A stretch of DNA of 64,000 bases, from assembly GCF_000002985.6 (NCBI RefSeq), contig NC_003282.8, positions 8,060,001-8,124,000 on the forward strand. Direction: 5' to 3'. Below the pieces are notes generated by a model. The model was given only the letters and a program-made list of their open reading frames with translations. It did no database searches and was not told where the DNA came from. The DNA comes from Caenorhabditis elegans. Its lineage: Eukaryota > Nematoda > Chromadorea > Rhabditida > Rhabditidae. This document shows positions 30,951-42,536 of the stretch, piece by piece (positions within the stretch are counted from its first letter, which is position 1; every line of letters starts with the position of its first letter). The position numbers and the translations under genes are program-made.

Positions 30951-33900
30951 TTCGAACGGCGGCTGCAGTGCCAAACTTTTATGTAGCCACTTCTACACAC
31001 GAAAAACGGCATTTTGAGCAAAAAAAGCACTAATTTTTAAGGCCAAAAATTTCAGCTTTGGGACCGAGTTAAGCAGATTCCAAAAACTGATTCTTGTAGC
31101 CATAGATCTGATCTTCCATTTTCACTTTGTTTTGTCCTCCTAGCGATTGCAGGGGTAACACCATTCCCTAGTTAGCATAAAAGTTTTGTGTGAGTTATCG
31201 GATTAAGAATTCGATTGCTCACAAGATTTATTAGTTTATACTGGTAAGGAAAGATTCTAATTGAATTCTTGGTAGAAAAAGAGTAAAATGGAAATGATTG
31301 ATAAGGCAGATTTGCACTTTTTGTTTAATTTTAGGGTTTGACGTTTTTAGAAAACTTGAGAAATGTGATTCGGTGTAGGACAGTAGGAGAAGGAAAAGTT
31401 GGGCTTAAAAAAACGTTTAGTTGTAACTTTGGCTGTAATTTTTTTGTATTTCTTTTCCCCTGACAGTAAGAGTTATCTAGAGGAGATTAGCCCTAAGAAT
31501 GAGCGACATGATTACGGTAGCGAGAAAGTCGCACCAAAAGAAAATGTCAGACATTTTGATGAACTGGAAGTTGAAAAGTGGTGATGTTTGGGAGTGAGAG
31601 ATAGAGAGAGACCTCTTACTACCCTTTTTCCACTTGCCTATACACTAAAACGTTAGAGTAGTTGGCCATAACACTCTCAACGAGTATTTATTCGAACAAG
31701 AAGAGGTGGTAGTTGGACGTCGTTGCAGAAGTAGAAGAAGTAGAAGAGAAAAGAGAAAGAAGGTCTCTAAGTCTCTCTATCTTTTTCCCCTATTCCACTT
31801 GTATGCCCATTGCTGGTAACGACTGCAGTTTAGAGGGCTTTAAAACGTTTGGGACACACACTTTGACCACCATCCAACACTATTTAAGTGAAGAGAGTTA
31901 AATGGAGAAAAGGAATGAGGGAAAACGATTATTTGAAGATTTGATGGAAATGTTGGAAAAGAAAATTACATTAAGGATATCACACTAATTCTGAATCTAG
32001 TCAGTTAATGTGCCAATATCAATTTTAAAACTGTTTAGGTGTTCATTTTCTCAAAGAAAAAAAATTAGATAGTTCATTGTTTATAAACCGTGTTCCACCA
32101 GACACTTATCTAAAAGGGTTTTATATTACGGTATTCAATTATGGGGATAGTCGATTATAGATAATAAATTCTTCCTCGAGGCGTGACGGCGGAAGCTTTT
32201 CCCGCCTCTCTTCGTACCCTAATGTAAGCCATGTGAACTCCGGTAGAACGTTTTAGACAACTTTTTAAATTTATAAAAAGTTATTATCGCTTGATTGCAG
32301 AACATTTTTCATGAAAATATATCTTCAGATCGAGCTCTGGCTATAGAGTATGGAGAATGTGTGGGTCTTATGTTTCCAGTTAAATGAAATCCTTAAAAGT
32401 TTGAACTAGTAAAACACGCAACCCAGAAACATGAACATGAAGGAAAGAGCATAAATAAAAGTAAAAAGAGTTGAGAGAAGGAGTGGAAAAGGTTTTTGGA
32501 CGCACACATAGACATATAAACTTTTGAAAATTGGGTAGAAGTGGAATCGTTTCGAAAATTCTTGGAAGTGATACGGATTCTGCAGACTTGTGAGGTTTAA
32601 CTTAAATCTAGTTTTATACCAATTTCAGTTTTCTGGACCATTATACAAATTGTTTCGAAATGTTTAAAGTCAGAAAAAATTCTGAAATGACATGTCGGTA
32701 AATAGAGTAACAAGTAACGACTAACACTAGTTGAACAGTAAGAGACTACAGGTGTACAGGTAGACAGAAGGGTGATCGGGATTACGAACAAGGATTAAGG
32801 CGGGTGGGAGAGGATAGAAGAACGAAAAAGAAGAGAAGAAGAGGGTAATAGTAGTACAGTAAGGGATTGAAGAGAGAGGGAGAAGGCCATTATGAACACA
32901 GAGAGAGGCCTTATGACCAATAGATAGGGCAATGAAGAGAATGGGGTTGCTAGGGAATAGAAAAATGAAACAAGGAGAGTATGTTTACAGCTGTGTTATG
33001 GATATAAATTGAGTTTAAAGTTGAATAGGGAAAAATCTGAAGAAAATGGATAATGAATGAGCAAAGGACATTTCTAGAAATTGCTTGGTTTTTAATTCAC
33101 ACAACTAATTGTGAGCATTTTTTAAGATTGGATAATAGCTTTTTCGATTATTATTAATTAATGCTATGTTTATACTTTAACAAAACGAGATTTTTAACTT
33201 GAACTAGACTAGGTTAAAATATGAGCGGCAAAAAGATCCTAAAAATTAGGCTTGGTATGGAAATTTCCAAAATTTTATGACACTTGTAGTAAATAATTAA
33301 CAATTAGAAACTATGGGAAGACTTTTTAAAAAATAAAATGGAAATAAATGTTCAAAAACACAATGTCTTATTGACTTTTCCACATTCCCACATTTTCACA
33401 ACTTAATAGGTACTTGGCACATATAATATTCAATCAGTTATAAAACTAAGGGATTTTTAATATATTCCAATTCCAACCTATGAAATTGGTCTTTAACTTT
33501 ATGAAATATAGGTTTGAAAACTCAACTGTAACTTCTCCCCTTCAAAACTTTGGAACCGCCCGCTTAAACGAGTTGGATAATCCGGATAAGATATTTATAT
33601 GTATATTTAAAATGTCATTTCATTTTTAGACATCTATTTCGCCATCTCCGTCATTTTGTGGTTTTCTGGTTGCAATTGATATTGCAAAGTTAAAAATTGT
33701 TACTCATATACATAGGTAGACAACAGAGCCTCTTTATTTCAGAGATAAGTACTAGATAAGTGAAGTAATCTAATAAGTGCATACTACTTGGTCACGTATA
33801 TTTGGGAAACCATTGAGAAATTTGCATTCCTTATTCTATTCTGACCTAGTTTTCTCCAAACTCCCCTTACTTTTCTCTTATTCTCTTATAATTTCCACCA

Positions 33901-34386
33901 GTTTCTCACATTTATATAGACAACCCTTAATCGAATAAACTTCACAAGTAGGAAATTTGAAGAAAATAAAGAAGAGCATTATCTTGAGTTGAGTAATATT
34001 TTGGGGTAGTTTTTGAAGTCCGGGCTTTTTGGTGTAAAAACGTGGAACTCCAAAGAGCATTTTTGGAAATAGATTTTTGTCACAAAAAGATTTGGGTAGC
34101 TTGAATATCAGTGAGTTCTAAAACCAACACTGCCACTAATAAATAAGAGATATATAAATCGTAGAGTAGTGTTGTATTGAAAGAAGAAAAAAGAGTTTCT
34201 TGTGTGTGTGCTTCTCACAAATTAAAGGTGTGGGTGGTGGGATCCCTTTGGCTCCTCGTGCTCCACCTTGTGCACTTTCAATATTGACGAGAGATTCTTC
34301 TGACAAGAGAATCCCCCCTTCTCTATTGTGTTAAACTTTTTCTATTGGTCCCTCGTCTTTCAATTTACGAGCAGTTTACGAGAATT

Positions 34387-34432
34387 CTCTTATCTATTTC
34401 TGATCAGCTGATTATTATCTCTTATCAGTTCA
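34387..34432. promoter_or_regulatory. Cluster of GATA-factor sites
   Basis: CTTATCT, ATTATCTC and CTTATCAGTT lie within 45 bases. The last includes the inverse of ACTGATAA, the intestinal ELT-2 type consensus. A further CTTATCAGT is at 34662-34670. ATCAGCTGAT, a 10-bp palindrome with an E-box core, lies between the sites. Whether any of these act on nsy-7 is unknown. Confidence 0.35.
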
Positions 34433-37182
34433 TGATCACTATTCCTTTAATCTTCATTTACTATGTATTTTTTAAGTGAAAGAATGAATTGGATTTGAGT
34501 GAGGATTGAAAAATAAATTCTATTATTTTCTAAAATTTAATGGAACTGGAGATTACCAAAATACTAGTAAGAGCTTAGCTCATAGGTGAAAAGTTGTATT
34601 TTTGGGAAAAAATATAACATTCAGATTTGAATCTCGGTACTGGTATTTTCTACCGTATTCCCTTATCAGTCTTTTAGCCGTCTATTATTTGATTGCTCAT
34701 ATCTCATTTCATTTTGAATATTTTGCAAAATGTTTCACTAACAAGCTGAAGAACTGAATAACAAATGTTTTGTCAGTTAACAACTTTTTTATACGCCTAA
34801 AGAAAATAAAGATATAAGCTGAGCAATGAATGTTGAGCAATGAGGTGCAACTCTGAACATAAAATAAAAAATTGAAATATTTGCAGAAGGATTGTCACCG
34901 TAAGAAAACTAAAAAAGACCTTCCCTCCTCCAACATTCTCCATTTATTTTCCTTATTCAACCAGCTTTGCCTTCAATGTCCGTAAGCCATCCTTAAGCGG
35001 CTTCCCTTAGGGGCGGATTTATGTTGTCGTTTAGGCGAAATTATTCTCTATGTCTATGCGTAGAGAACAATTTAATGGAAAATAAAAGCGATGTACTACG
35101 TCAAATAAGAGCACCTGGACAGGCTTCTTCTAAGCTTTTGGAAATTTAATAGTGAAAAAGGGTAAGGGCAAGAGACGAAAAAATAAAGCATTATGATAAT
35201 GGATTTGTGGGGTCAAAGAGAATTTAGATATTCGATTTTCGGGAAGAAAGGAATGAGGAAATTGGGAAATTGAAAATGAAATTTGAGACAAAATTGATAA
35301 ATCTTTGATGGATTTTATGAATTAAAAAAGTTTTTAAACTCTATTTCAAAGCTGCAGAGTAATGCAAAAGTTTCAAAACATTAGAAGTTTAAGACATATT
35401 CACACTGTTTTCTGTTATTTTTCACATACTAAAATAAAATAAACATATAAAATAAGGGAAAGTCGGTAGAATATTCAATAATCTTTAAGATAAAGTCAGA
35501 AATTCAGAGAGAAAATTGTGGTTAGTGATCATAAGCCAGAAGAAGAAACTGGAGCTTGAGATGTTTGGGAAAAAAATGAAAGAGAAAGAGAAAGTAGTGG
35601 GACACTCCAATCAATTTCACACGCTTTAAGAATAGAGTTTAGGGTTGAATGATTCGAAATTTTAAATTGAAAAGATTTCATACGAAATTTATAAATTGGT
35701 ATATGTAGCTGAATATTAGACTTGACAGTGCAAACTCTAAAAAAGCAATTGAAACAAGTTGTTCCAATGTTTTTGACTAAAATTGGTTGTCAAAAAATTT
35801 GTTTGATAAAAAACATTTGAGAAGTGGTCAAAAGTTGCATGAAAAGTTGTCAATTGCCAAAAATACGTACAGCCAGGAAAGATTTGGCAATTTATGAAAT
35901 CAACTTCAAATTTTTCATTTAAATTTTGGGCTAATGAGTTGATAAAATTTTGCCCTGTTTAAACGATACACTTCAAGGAAAATTGGAAATCATACCACAA
36001 CAAGTCATTTTCTAAATTTTCATAAATTTTTGTTACTATGAAAAGAACAACGAACAAACATTTTCTAGATACATTTTAATTGTATTTAGTTTTCCAATGA
36101 ATACATACACAACACATATATAATTAGCATGAAAAAGCAGAAAAGTGGTGATCTTTCAAAGTTATAGTTCGTACGAGTATTCATCATTGAAAACTAAGAC
36201 ATTGGCATTTAGAACGAAAACGTGTGATTTACTTTATTATTCCAAGGTTTCACTTTAGAGAAAAAAGAGAGAACAAAACAAAAAATGTCTTAGAGATAGA
36301 AATATAGGGAAATGAATATGTTAACCGAATATAATCTGAAAGTATCAAATAAATAAAAAATAGAAGCATTTTTGTCAGGAGCATTATGAGAGCAACATTC
36401 AAACAGTATGTTTATGAGATTTGAAAGTGAAAAGATTATATAAAGAGAGTCTCTAAAAAATCAATATAAACATAGAGAACAGATGGAGGGCTGCCGTAAG
36501 GAAAGTCTGTGTCCTTTCCCTTAGCGTCCTCCTTCTCTTTTTCACTAAGCCCTAGACACACTAAGGGAAAGAGAGAGAGCATTAAGTGGAGAGACACAGG
36601 CATTACTTGGGACACTACTCTAAACATGTTATATTAGTCTTTAGAGAAACAGAGGAGAAGAGTAGATGGATATACAATGGGCCGACGGGGAATTCTGAAC
36701 AAGCACATTAGTGTGATTGTGGTGTGGTTCGGAGAAGTTTGTTTTAGAGAGAAAAGATACGGGTAATAAGAACATCTTGGACAATCGAAGTCTCGAGAAC
36801 AAATTTCAAGGAACGAAAATTAGTTTTAAAACTGCAAAAGAACCATGTTACAGTTTTAAAGGCAAGATAGCTCAAAAAAGTAATGTCATTGAATTTCTGC
36901 AAATCTATTTTTGACATCTGTTAGGAAAGTTGCTTGCCGTCCGTCGTTGGAAAATTAAATTCTCATCTGAAAATTATTCAGATAATTCTAACCCAAAAAT
37001 TAATGCAAACCAAGTTCCTTGGGTTCTTGGAGTTCAAAAAATTGATCTCCAAGTTTGAACCTTCAAACAACTTTTTCATATAAACTATAAAGTCTAGTAA
37101 ATCTATCGATTTGTTAATGGATTAATTTCTTATTAGCATCCATTGGAATAAAATCGATAATTGGTGTCGAGAGAGGGGATAA

Positions 37183-38262
37183 AGGGGTCACCGTCCACCA
37201 CGCGAGAAAGAGGGTGGGATTTCAGGTCCTCTTCTTTTCATTCTGTTTATCAACGATCTATTAATCGACCTAGCTCCCTCCATAAATATTTCTTGTTTTG
37301 CTGATGACGTAAAGATCTATCACACTGACCCTATTACTATCCAAAATTCCATAGATTTCATAGTTATGTGGTCCAAGAAAAATAAACTTTCGCTTGCACC
37401 AACTAAATCGGCTTTACTAGCACTTGGCACTCGGAACAAAAATCATTCTTATTTTGTGGACGGTGTCCCCATTCCCCCTTCATCCACTGTTCGTGACTTA
37501 GGTCTCATTACTGATTGCAAACTTAAGTTTGATCCCCACATTGCTAAAGTTAGCTGCCTAGCCTTGCTCAGAGCAAAACAAATTCTCAAGGCATTCTCCT
37601 CCAATACTCCTAAGTTTTATGCCCATCTCTTTAAGACTTACGTGGCCCCTAGTCTCAATTACTGCTCCGAAATCTATTCCCCTCCACCTAAATCTTTGCT
37701 CTCAGCTAAACTTGAACAACCTCTAAGACACTTTACCAAGCGCGTTCTGCAAAGATGCAATACCAAATTCTCCTGTTATGAAAACCGACTAAGTATTATG
37801 GATCTCCACTCCACCAGACACGATAGAATTAAAGCTCAATTGAAATTACTCTATAGACTTTTAACAGGTACTTCTCATTTTTCTAACCTCAATCAATTTG
37901 TCACTTTTTCTAGTTCAAATAGACATCCAATGATTCTAGTTAGGAAGGACAAATGCTCCACCCATTTCTTTGCTCGTATTATCCCCATTTGGAACAACTT
38001 ATTCAATAATGTTACGGTTTTCTTGTCCCCTCACCAGTTCTCTGATTATATTGATCTCAACATTCCCCGGTGCTAATTACACATCTACTTTCACTTTTTC
38101 TTTCTCTACCTTTCACCGGTTTTGTATTATTCTTTTTTTTTTCTTTTTTAATTAATTTTTACTCGAGTTGAACTCTTTTAGGGTTCGTCTCGTTTTATCT
38201 GTTTATTTCTCTTTTTTAAGTTGAATAAACTCAAATTCAAATTCAAATTCAAATTCAACTTA
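37183..38262 (+). mobile_element. 5'-truncated non-LTR retrotransposon (reverse transcriptase C-terminal part)
   Basis: An open frame runs from 37183 to the stop at 38076. It starts inside the RT domain: GPLLFILFINDL, then the catalytic FADDVKIYHTD, then the thumb and connection region (LGLITDCKLKFDPHI, LNYCSEIYSPPPK). These are hallmarks of CR1/jockey-like LINEs. The endonuclease and the N-terminal RT are missing, as expected from incomplete reverse transcription. The 3' end carries a run of TTCAAA units (38231-38258) instead of poly-A, typical of some CR1-like worm elements. The remaining frame has no stops, so the insertion is fairly young. It lies inside the nsy-7 long intron, on the opposite strand. 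Confidence 0.88.
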
Positions 38263-38726
38263 AAATTTTGAAACTAGGATTCCGAATAAATTATAGATAA
38301 AACTGAAAACAGAGCAAGTGTTGAATCAAAAGATGCCCATGGACTATCATTGTATTACAGTCCGTTATAATTTATCCAGATCCGAATAAACAACAATTAA
38401 TTAACTGAAAAAAGTATAGAACTGCAATATTCAATACAGTAAGCATCAAAACCATATCCCTATTTTTTTATCAAGCAAAAATAAGGTTTGCTAGTCAAGA
38501 AGTCAGGTTTTCAAAAATTGGAACGAAAAAGGTACGAGATTTTTTGCTAACGTGAAAATATAACATGGCATGTTTTTGAATTGGAAGTATTGTTATACAT
38601 GAGACATGAATATAATAATTAAAAATCGAACAGATAGAAAATAAAGTACTTATATAAGTGGTTTGTCTACAGTAGATGCGCAACTTTGAACTTATTAAAT
38701 AAATATACTTCGAATATTAAACTTAC

Positions 38727-38956
38727 AGCTTTTGAACCATTTTCATGATTCCATGTGTAGTTGGAAGAAAGAATTTTGGCGCATTTTGCATGGTTGAAGG
38801 TTGAGCCATTCCTATTTTCCAAGTGTTTCCAAGATTTGGAGCTGACAGTGCAGGAGATAGTGATGGTTTAATAGTTGGAATAGGTGTTGAAATGTTGGCT
38901 ATTGGAATAGGAAGAGTTGTAGAAGAAATTGTTGGTATAGTTGGTATTGGAAGCAT
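38727..38956 (-). CDS. nsy-7: Alternative upstream coding exon of nsy-7
   Basis: ATG at 38956 opens a frame rich in Pro, Ile, Ser and Thr that ends in MKMVQKL at a consensus donor (GTAAGT on the minus strand, just below 38727). It ends in phase 2. Joining it to 26652 restores frame and runs straight into the MSSDTKYKY start of the short form, giving a protein of about 371 residues. The intron would be 12 kb, long for a worm gene, and could hold the regulatory DNA of the short form. The repeated PIPTI motifs look like a flexible, possibly activating, N-terminus. Frame and splice agreement support it; transcription is not shown by sequence alone. Confidence 0.7.
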
Positions 38957-39316
38957 TTTGGAGCGAATTAAATTATTTTTTGAAAATGATTTTTTGGCAA
39001 AAGTGCCTTGCCTTAAAGCCCCGCCTCCTTAGCTGACTACGGTAATCCCAAAATATTGTTCCTTATCCACGCATTTCATTGAATTCATCTTCAATTTTTC
39101 CACGTAATCCTTCTCTTTTTTGAGATTTCCATTCTTTTCTTAAATTCTTTACTATGACTAGGTGTAAATATCATTTGAAATACGTAACTTCATCTTCAGG
39201 GTTTTCAATTTTTTTGTTCAATCATCTACCCATCATTCAAAGAAATAATAAGTTAATCCCTTTTCTCAATTTTTCATGAATTTTCACTATAAAAACTGAT
39301 GATATAAGTTGAGAAT

Positions 39317-39621
39317 TCACACTACTAATCTTTCTATTTCAAGAGCTTTTTTTTGAATTTTGGAAAGAGTTGCTGATTGTGATCTTAGATTTTGAAAGTT
39401 CTGATAGACACGTCGAGATCGTTGAAAATATATTGTTAAAATAAATTTCAAATTAAAATTACTGGAAAAAAATAAATATGAATGCAGAAACCGAAACAAA
39501 TGAGATCATACATGAGTCCTGTAACCAAAAGAAAAGTACCAGAAAAATAATATCGACTCTCGGAGCAACCAGCTATCAAAATTTGCCTAATATTTGAGCC
39601 GAACCTCTGTGAATCTGACAT
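39317..39621 (-). CDS. Small single-pass membrane protein, family not recognised
   Basis: Two exons, 39621-39512 and 39461-39317, are separated by a typical 50-nt worm intron (GTATGA...TTTTTTCCAG) and join in frame to an 84-residue protein. The start MSDSQRFG directly follows an acceptor-like TTTTTTAG, a probable trans-splice site. One hydrophobic stretch (about 27-50) is followed by a basic patch (QRSRRVYQ) and a helical tail, consistent with a small organelle or ER membrane protein. It is divergent from the TMBIM-family gene (296 bp between starts). It stands 360 bp upstream of the long nsy-7 exon on the same strand, so an operon is possible. Function unknown. Confidence 0.65.
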
Positions 39622-39917
39622 TCTAAAAAATAATAGTTTCTTATGTTGTCTCAATAAAATGCCGAATTTAACCCATTTGCCTGTTTTCAGATTAAAAATA
39701 AAATAAAACTGAAACAGGGATCTTTTTTTAAAAAACGATCGCGGCGATGTTATGTCGCCATTTGAAGGTGAAGTTTCCTGAAAATTCTAGGATTTAAAAT
39801 TTAACGTGAATACACTTTTACTCAAAATGCTTGCCACATTTTATCACAAATGCAATCTAAAGTTTATTTTGTTAACTTTAATCATTTGTTCATCGATAAC
39901 AAAACTATTAGAAAACA
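39622..39917. promoter_or_regulatory. Short bidirectional promoter region
   Basis: The 296 bp between the divergent start codons of the small membrane protein and the TMBIM-family gene must contain both promoters. A GATCGCGGCGATG patch near 39737 is the only GC-rich part. No TATA box was identified. Confidence 0.5.
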
Positions 39918-41424
39918 ATGGAACAATTGAATTTCGAGAATCCATGGCGACACCGTGCCGGATCTGATGATGATGTAGGTCATGTGTGTTGTTCTTAAAA
40001 TTTCAATGCTCACTTTCAGAATGAGGAGGGACCTAAGGATGATATCGCGGTTCAATTTGGGTTTGAGTAAGATTTTAAGCTCTATTTTCAAAGCAGCTTT
40101 CTGGAAATCAAGTGAATTTTGGTATATATTTCAGTGATCGAAGTATTCGAGCTGCATTTGTTGCAAAGGTTTTTGCATTAGTCACTGTTATGGTAAGTTT
40201 TTACAATTTTGGTTAAAAAAAAAAATATTTCATCGTAGTTTGCGATCACTGCTGCATTCTCAGCAGTGCCAATCTATAACAAAGATTTCAAAAAATGGTG
40301 CAATCAGGAGGATCACTGGTGGTGTGTCTACGTGGCAATGCAGGTTTATTTCAGTCTCTCGATCTACAAATCATTTTTTAGGGGTGTATTTTTCATCTTC
40401 TACATTACTTTGATGTGTTGTGGAAGAGCCCGTCGATGCTTCCCATGCAATTTGTTTATTCTTACCTGTTTTGTTGGTTTTCTATAAACATTTTGTGACT
40501 ATCAAATCTTGAATCTTGAATTTTCAGACATTCTCAGCCGCAACTATGACAATGTTTATTACTGCTACATATTCTGCAGACGCAGTCTTGATTTCACTTC
40601 TGATAACCACCGGATGCAGTGCTTCAATCATTTTGTTCGCAGCTACAACGAAAAAAGACTTGACTTCGTAAGTTTTCACCTACAAAGGGTAGTGGATTTG
40701 GAGAAAGTACTGAAATGTGTAGTACAATAAATAAAATAGTCTAAAAACAAAACAAAACAATTGCCGAGCAAGTTCGGAGCGTAAACTTCAGACTCATGAG
40801 AAAAATGTACATTGCATATAATTTAGATGCTAACCAGGCCATATCAAGAAACTATATGCCAGAATTTTTCTAATGAACAACTTGTATAGCACGCCCATAT
40901 AATGGGATTTTTTTTGCGTTTTTGTAACAACTGCTTGTACTGTCATATTTGAGAATAACCAACCCACAAGTTACGGAAATTCAAACGAGACTAATAATAA
41001 CTTGCAAAAAATTTTGTGTCGCTCCCAAATTTACAGGGCTCTGCTACTCTTCATGAGTATAATACCTTTTTTTTAATTTTAAATTTACTTTTTAGATGTC
41101 TCGGTGTTGCTTTCATTCTCGGAATATGCCTCATGCTTTTTGGATTAATGGCTTGTATCTTCTGCATCTTCCTCAATTGGCAATTCCTGTACATTGTATA
41201 TGCAGTATTAGGTGCACTTCTTTGCATGTTTTATTTGGCTATCGACATTCAGGTATGTTATACATCCATGCTTTCAAATTCAAAATCTTCGGTTGTTTCA
41301 GCTTATCATGGGTGGTCGTCGTGTCGAAATTTCTCCAGAAGAGTACATTTTCGCAGCAACTCATGTCTTTGTCGATATTCTTGGAATGTTCTTGAATATT
41401 TTGGGAGTTGTTGGAAATGCCTGA
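39918..41424 (+). CDS. tmbi-4: TMBIM/Bax-inhibitor-1 family multi-pass membrane protein
   Basis: Exons: 39918-39974, 40020-40066, 40135-40192, 40239-40472, 40528-40667, 41096-41252, 41302-41424, giving 271 residues. A short acidic N-terminus with DDRSIRAAFVAKVFALV is followed by about seven TM segments. Family signatures are FFIFYITLMCCG, DLTSCLGVAFILG, YAVLGALLCMFYLAIDIQ, and the C-terminal SPEEYIFAATHVFVDI. The aspartate in AIDIQ and the FVDI region are features of the Bax-inhibitor fold, which conducts or regulates Ca2+ in ER and Golgi membranes. The symbol rests on my memory that the worm TMBIM4 homologue lies beside rabs-5; the family call is firmer. Oddity: 40344-40381 looks like a 38-nt intron, but removing it breaks the frame, while reading through adds about 14 residues to one TM segment. 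Confidence 0.8.
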
Positions 41425-41427
41425 AAC

Positions 41428-41462
41428 AATAAATGTCCATCTTGTGGGAATATTTAATAAAA
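41428..41462 (+). terminator. Two AATAAA poly(A) signals of the TMBIM-family gene
   Basis: AATAAA at 41428-41433, four bases after the stop codon, and again at 41457-41462. Confidence 0.7.
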
Positions 41463-42536
41463 ATTGCATGTATTAAAATGTCCTCAAATAAGGAAAACTG
41501 TCTGGACTTTCTGATAAAACCCTCGTCATATCGAAAGGATATGTTTTACTATAGATAGGTCATTTTTGAACAGCGTGCAAATTTCGTCCTTTTTTTATGG
41601 GGAAGTTGTTCAATAATTTTTCGCTCAAAGAGCTGTTGTTTTCTGGCTTCTAAAAGAACGCGGGAACATTCTATCGGCTTTTTGAAAACTAAAAAAAAAT
41701 AATTCGTCCGATTTTTTATATAAAAGTTAAAGAATTCCAGAAAGCTTCGACCATTGAATTTCAGACCGACATTTACCCACTTCAAAGTGGTCACCTGTAA
41801 ATGTACTTGTAGTTACTCGAACGAGATATGGGGAGAAAAAATGTATTTCCCATTTTGTAAAATCTTTTGAGCAAAAACTGTCTCAGAATTAATGCTTTGA
41901 ATTTAATTCAATAATTTAATGGGTTCAGTTGAATATTCGAAGTTCAGAGCTGGGTAGAACTTGGATAAGGTCAAATGTTCGCGGTGAAAGACTAAAACGT
42001 TACGTGACTAGATAATAATTTCAAAACGTTTTGTACATACGCATCCGGTGAATGAATCTTTGCCCGAAACTTTCAAAGATAACGATAAAATGGTCAACGG
42101 TCATTTTCTGAAATGGTTTCAGTCTAAGTATTTAAACAAAAACCATTAAACCCAATAAACATAACATGAATTTTAAATCAATTCTTAGTCTTTTGGCGTC
42201 GTAACTTTTTTGTTTTCATCTCTCATTATGATTTCATTTCATTCTCTTAAGACCTTCTCTATGATCTTTCAAAGGTCATCTGACAACTTCTGTTTACTCT
42301 TTCATTATTCCTTCTTTCGAATTCTCAAACATTTTCCTATCATTCTGACAGTATTTCAGTCAACATAATAATCATCAGCTAATACTTGAATCCATCCGAA
42401 ATCAAAGTGTCAATCCGTCCGAACGGTCTGCAACGACGTCACCGCGTGTCTGTGTCTCTGAATCTTTCACCGAGACGACGACGTTTAAAAGGAAAGCATC
42501 TACGAAGAAGTGGTTAGTTGCAGACAACTTTCTCAG
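41463..42536. other. Intergenic region
   Basis: AT-rich DNA between the TMBIM-family gene and the small secreted-protein gene. It holds the promoter of the latter. No repeat or gene was seen. The last 100 bp is more GC-rich (CCGTCCGAACGG, GACGACGACG). Confidence 0.45.

Larger units (their letters stand above)
29596..31171. mobile_element. 1.58-kb giant palindrome (DNA transposon family) with TTA duplication
   Basis: Two arms of about 730-780 bp are near-perfect inverted copies of each other around a loop of about 60 bases (about 30337-30395). The ends are CTAGGGAAT and ATTCCCTAG, flanked by TTA on both sides (29593-29595 and 31172-31174). The right arm has about 33 extra bases near 30685-30720. 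There is no transposase frame, so it is a non-autonomous fold-back element, apparently of the same family as the 104-bp MITE at 24291. It could form an almost perfect hairpin if transcribed. Confidence 0.9.
26653..38726 (-). other. 12 kb nsy-7 intron or upstream regulatory region
   Basis: No complete gene was found on either strand. Contents: poly-A repeats at 27706-27800, the giant palindrome at 29596-31171, a GATA-site cluster near 34390-34430, and a 5'-truncated LINE on the plus strand at 37183-38262. The rest is AT-rich, with A/G-rich stretches (31.6-33 kb). It is the natural place for the cell-specific control elements of the short nsy-7 form. Confidence 0.5.
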
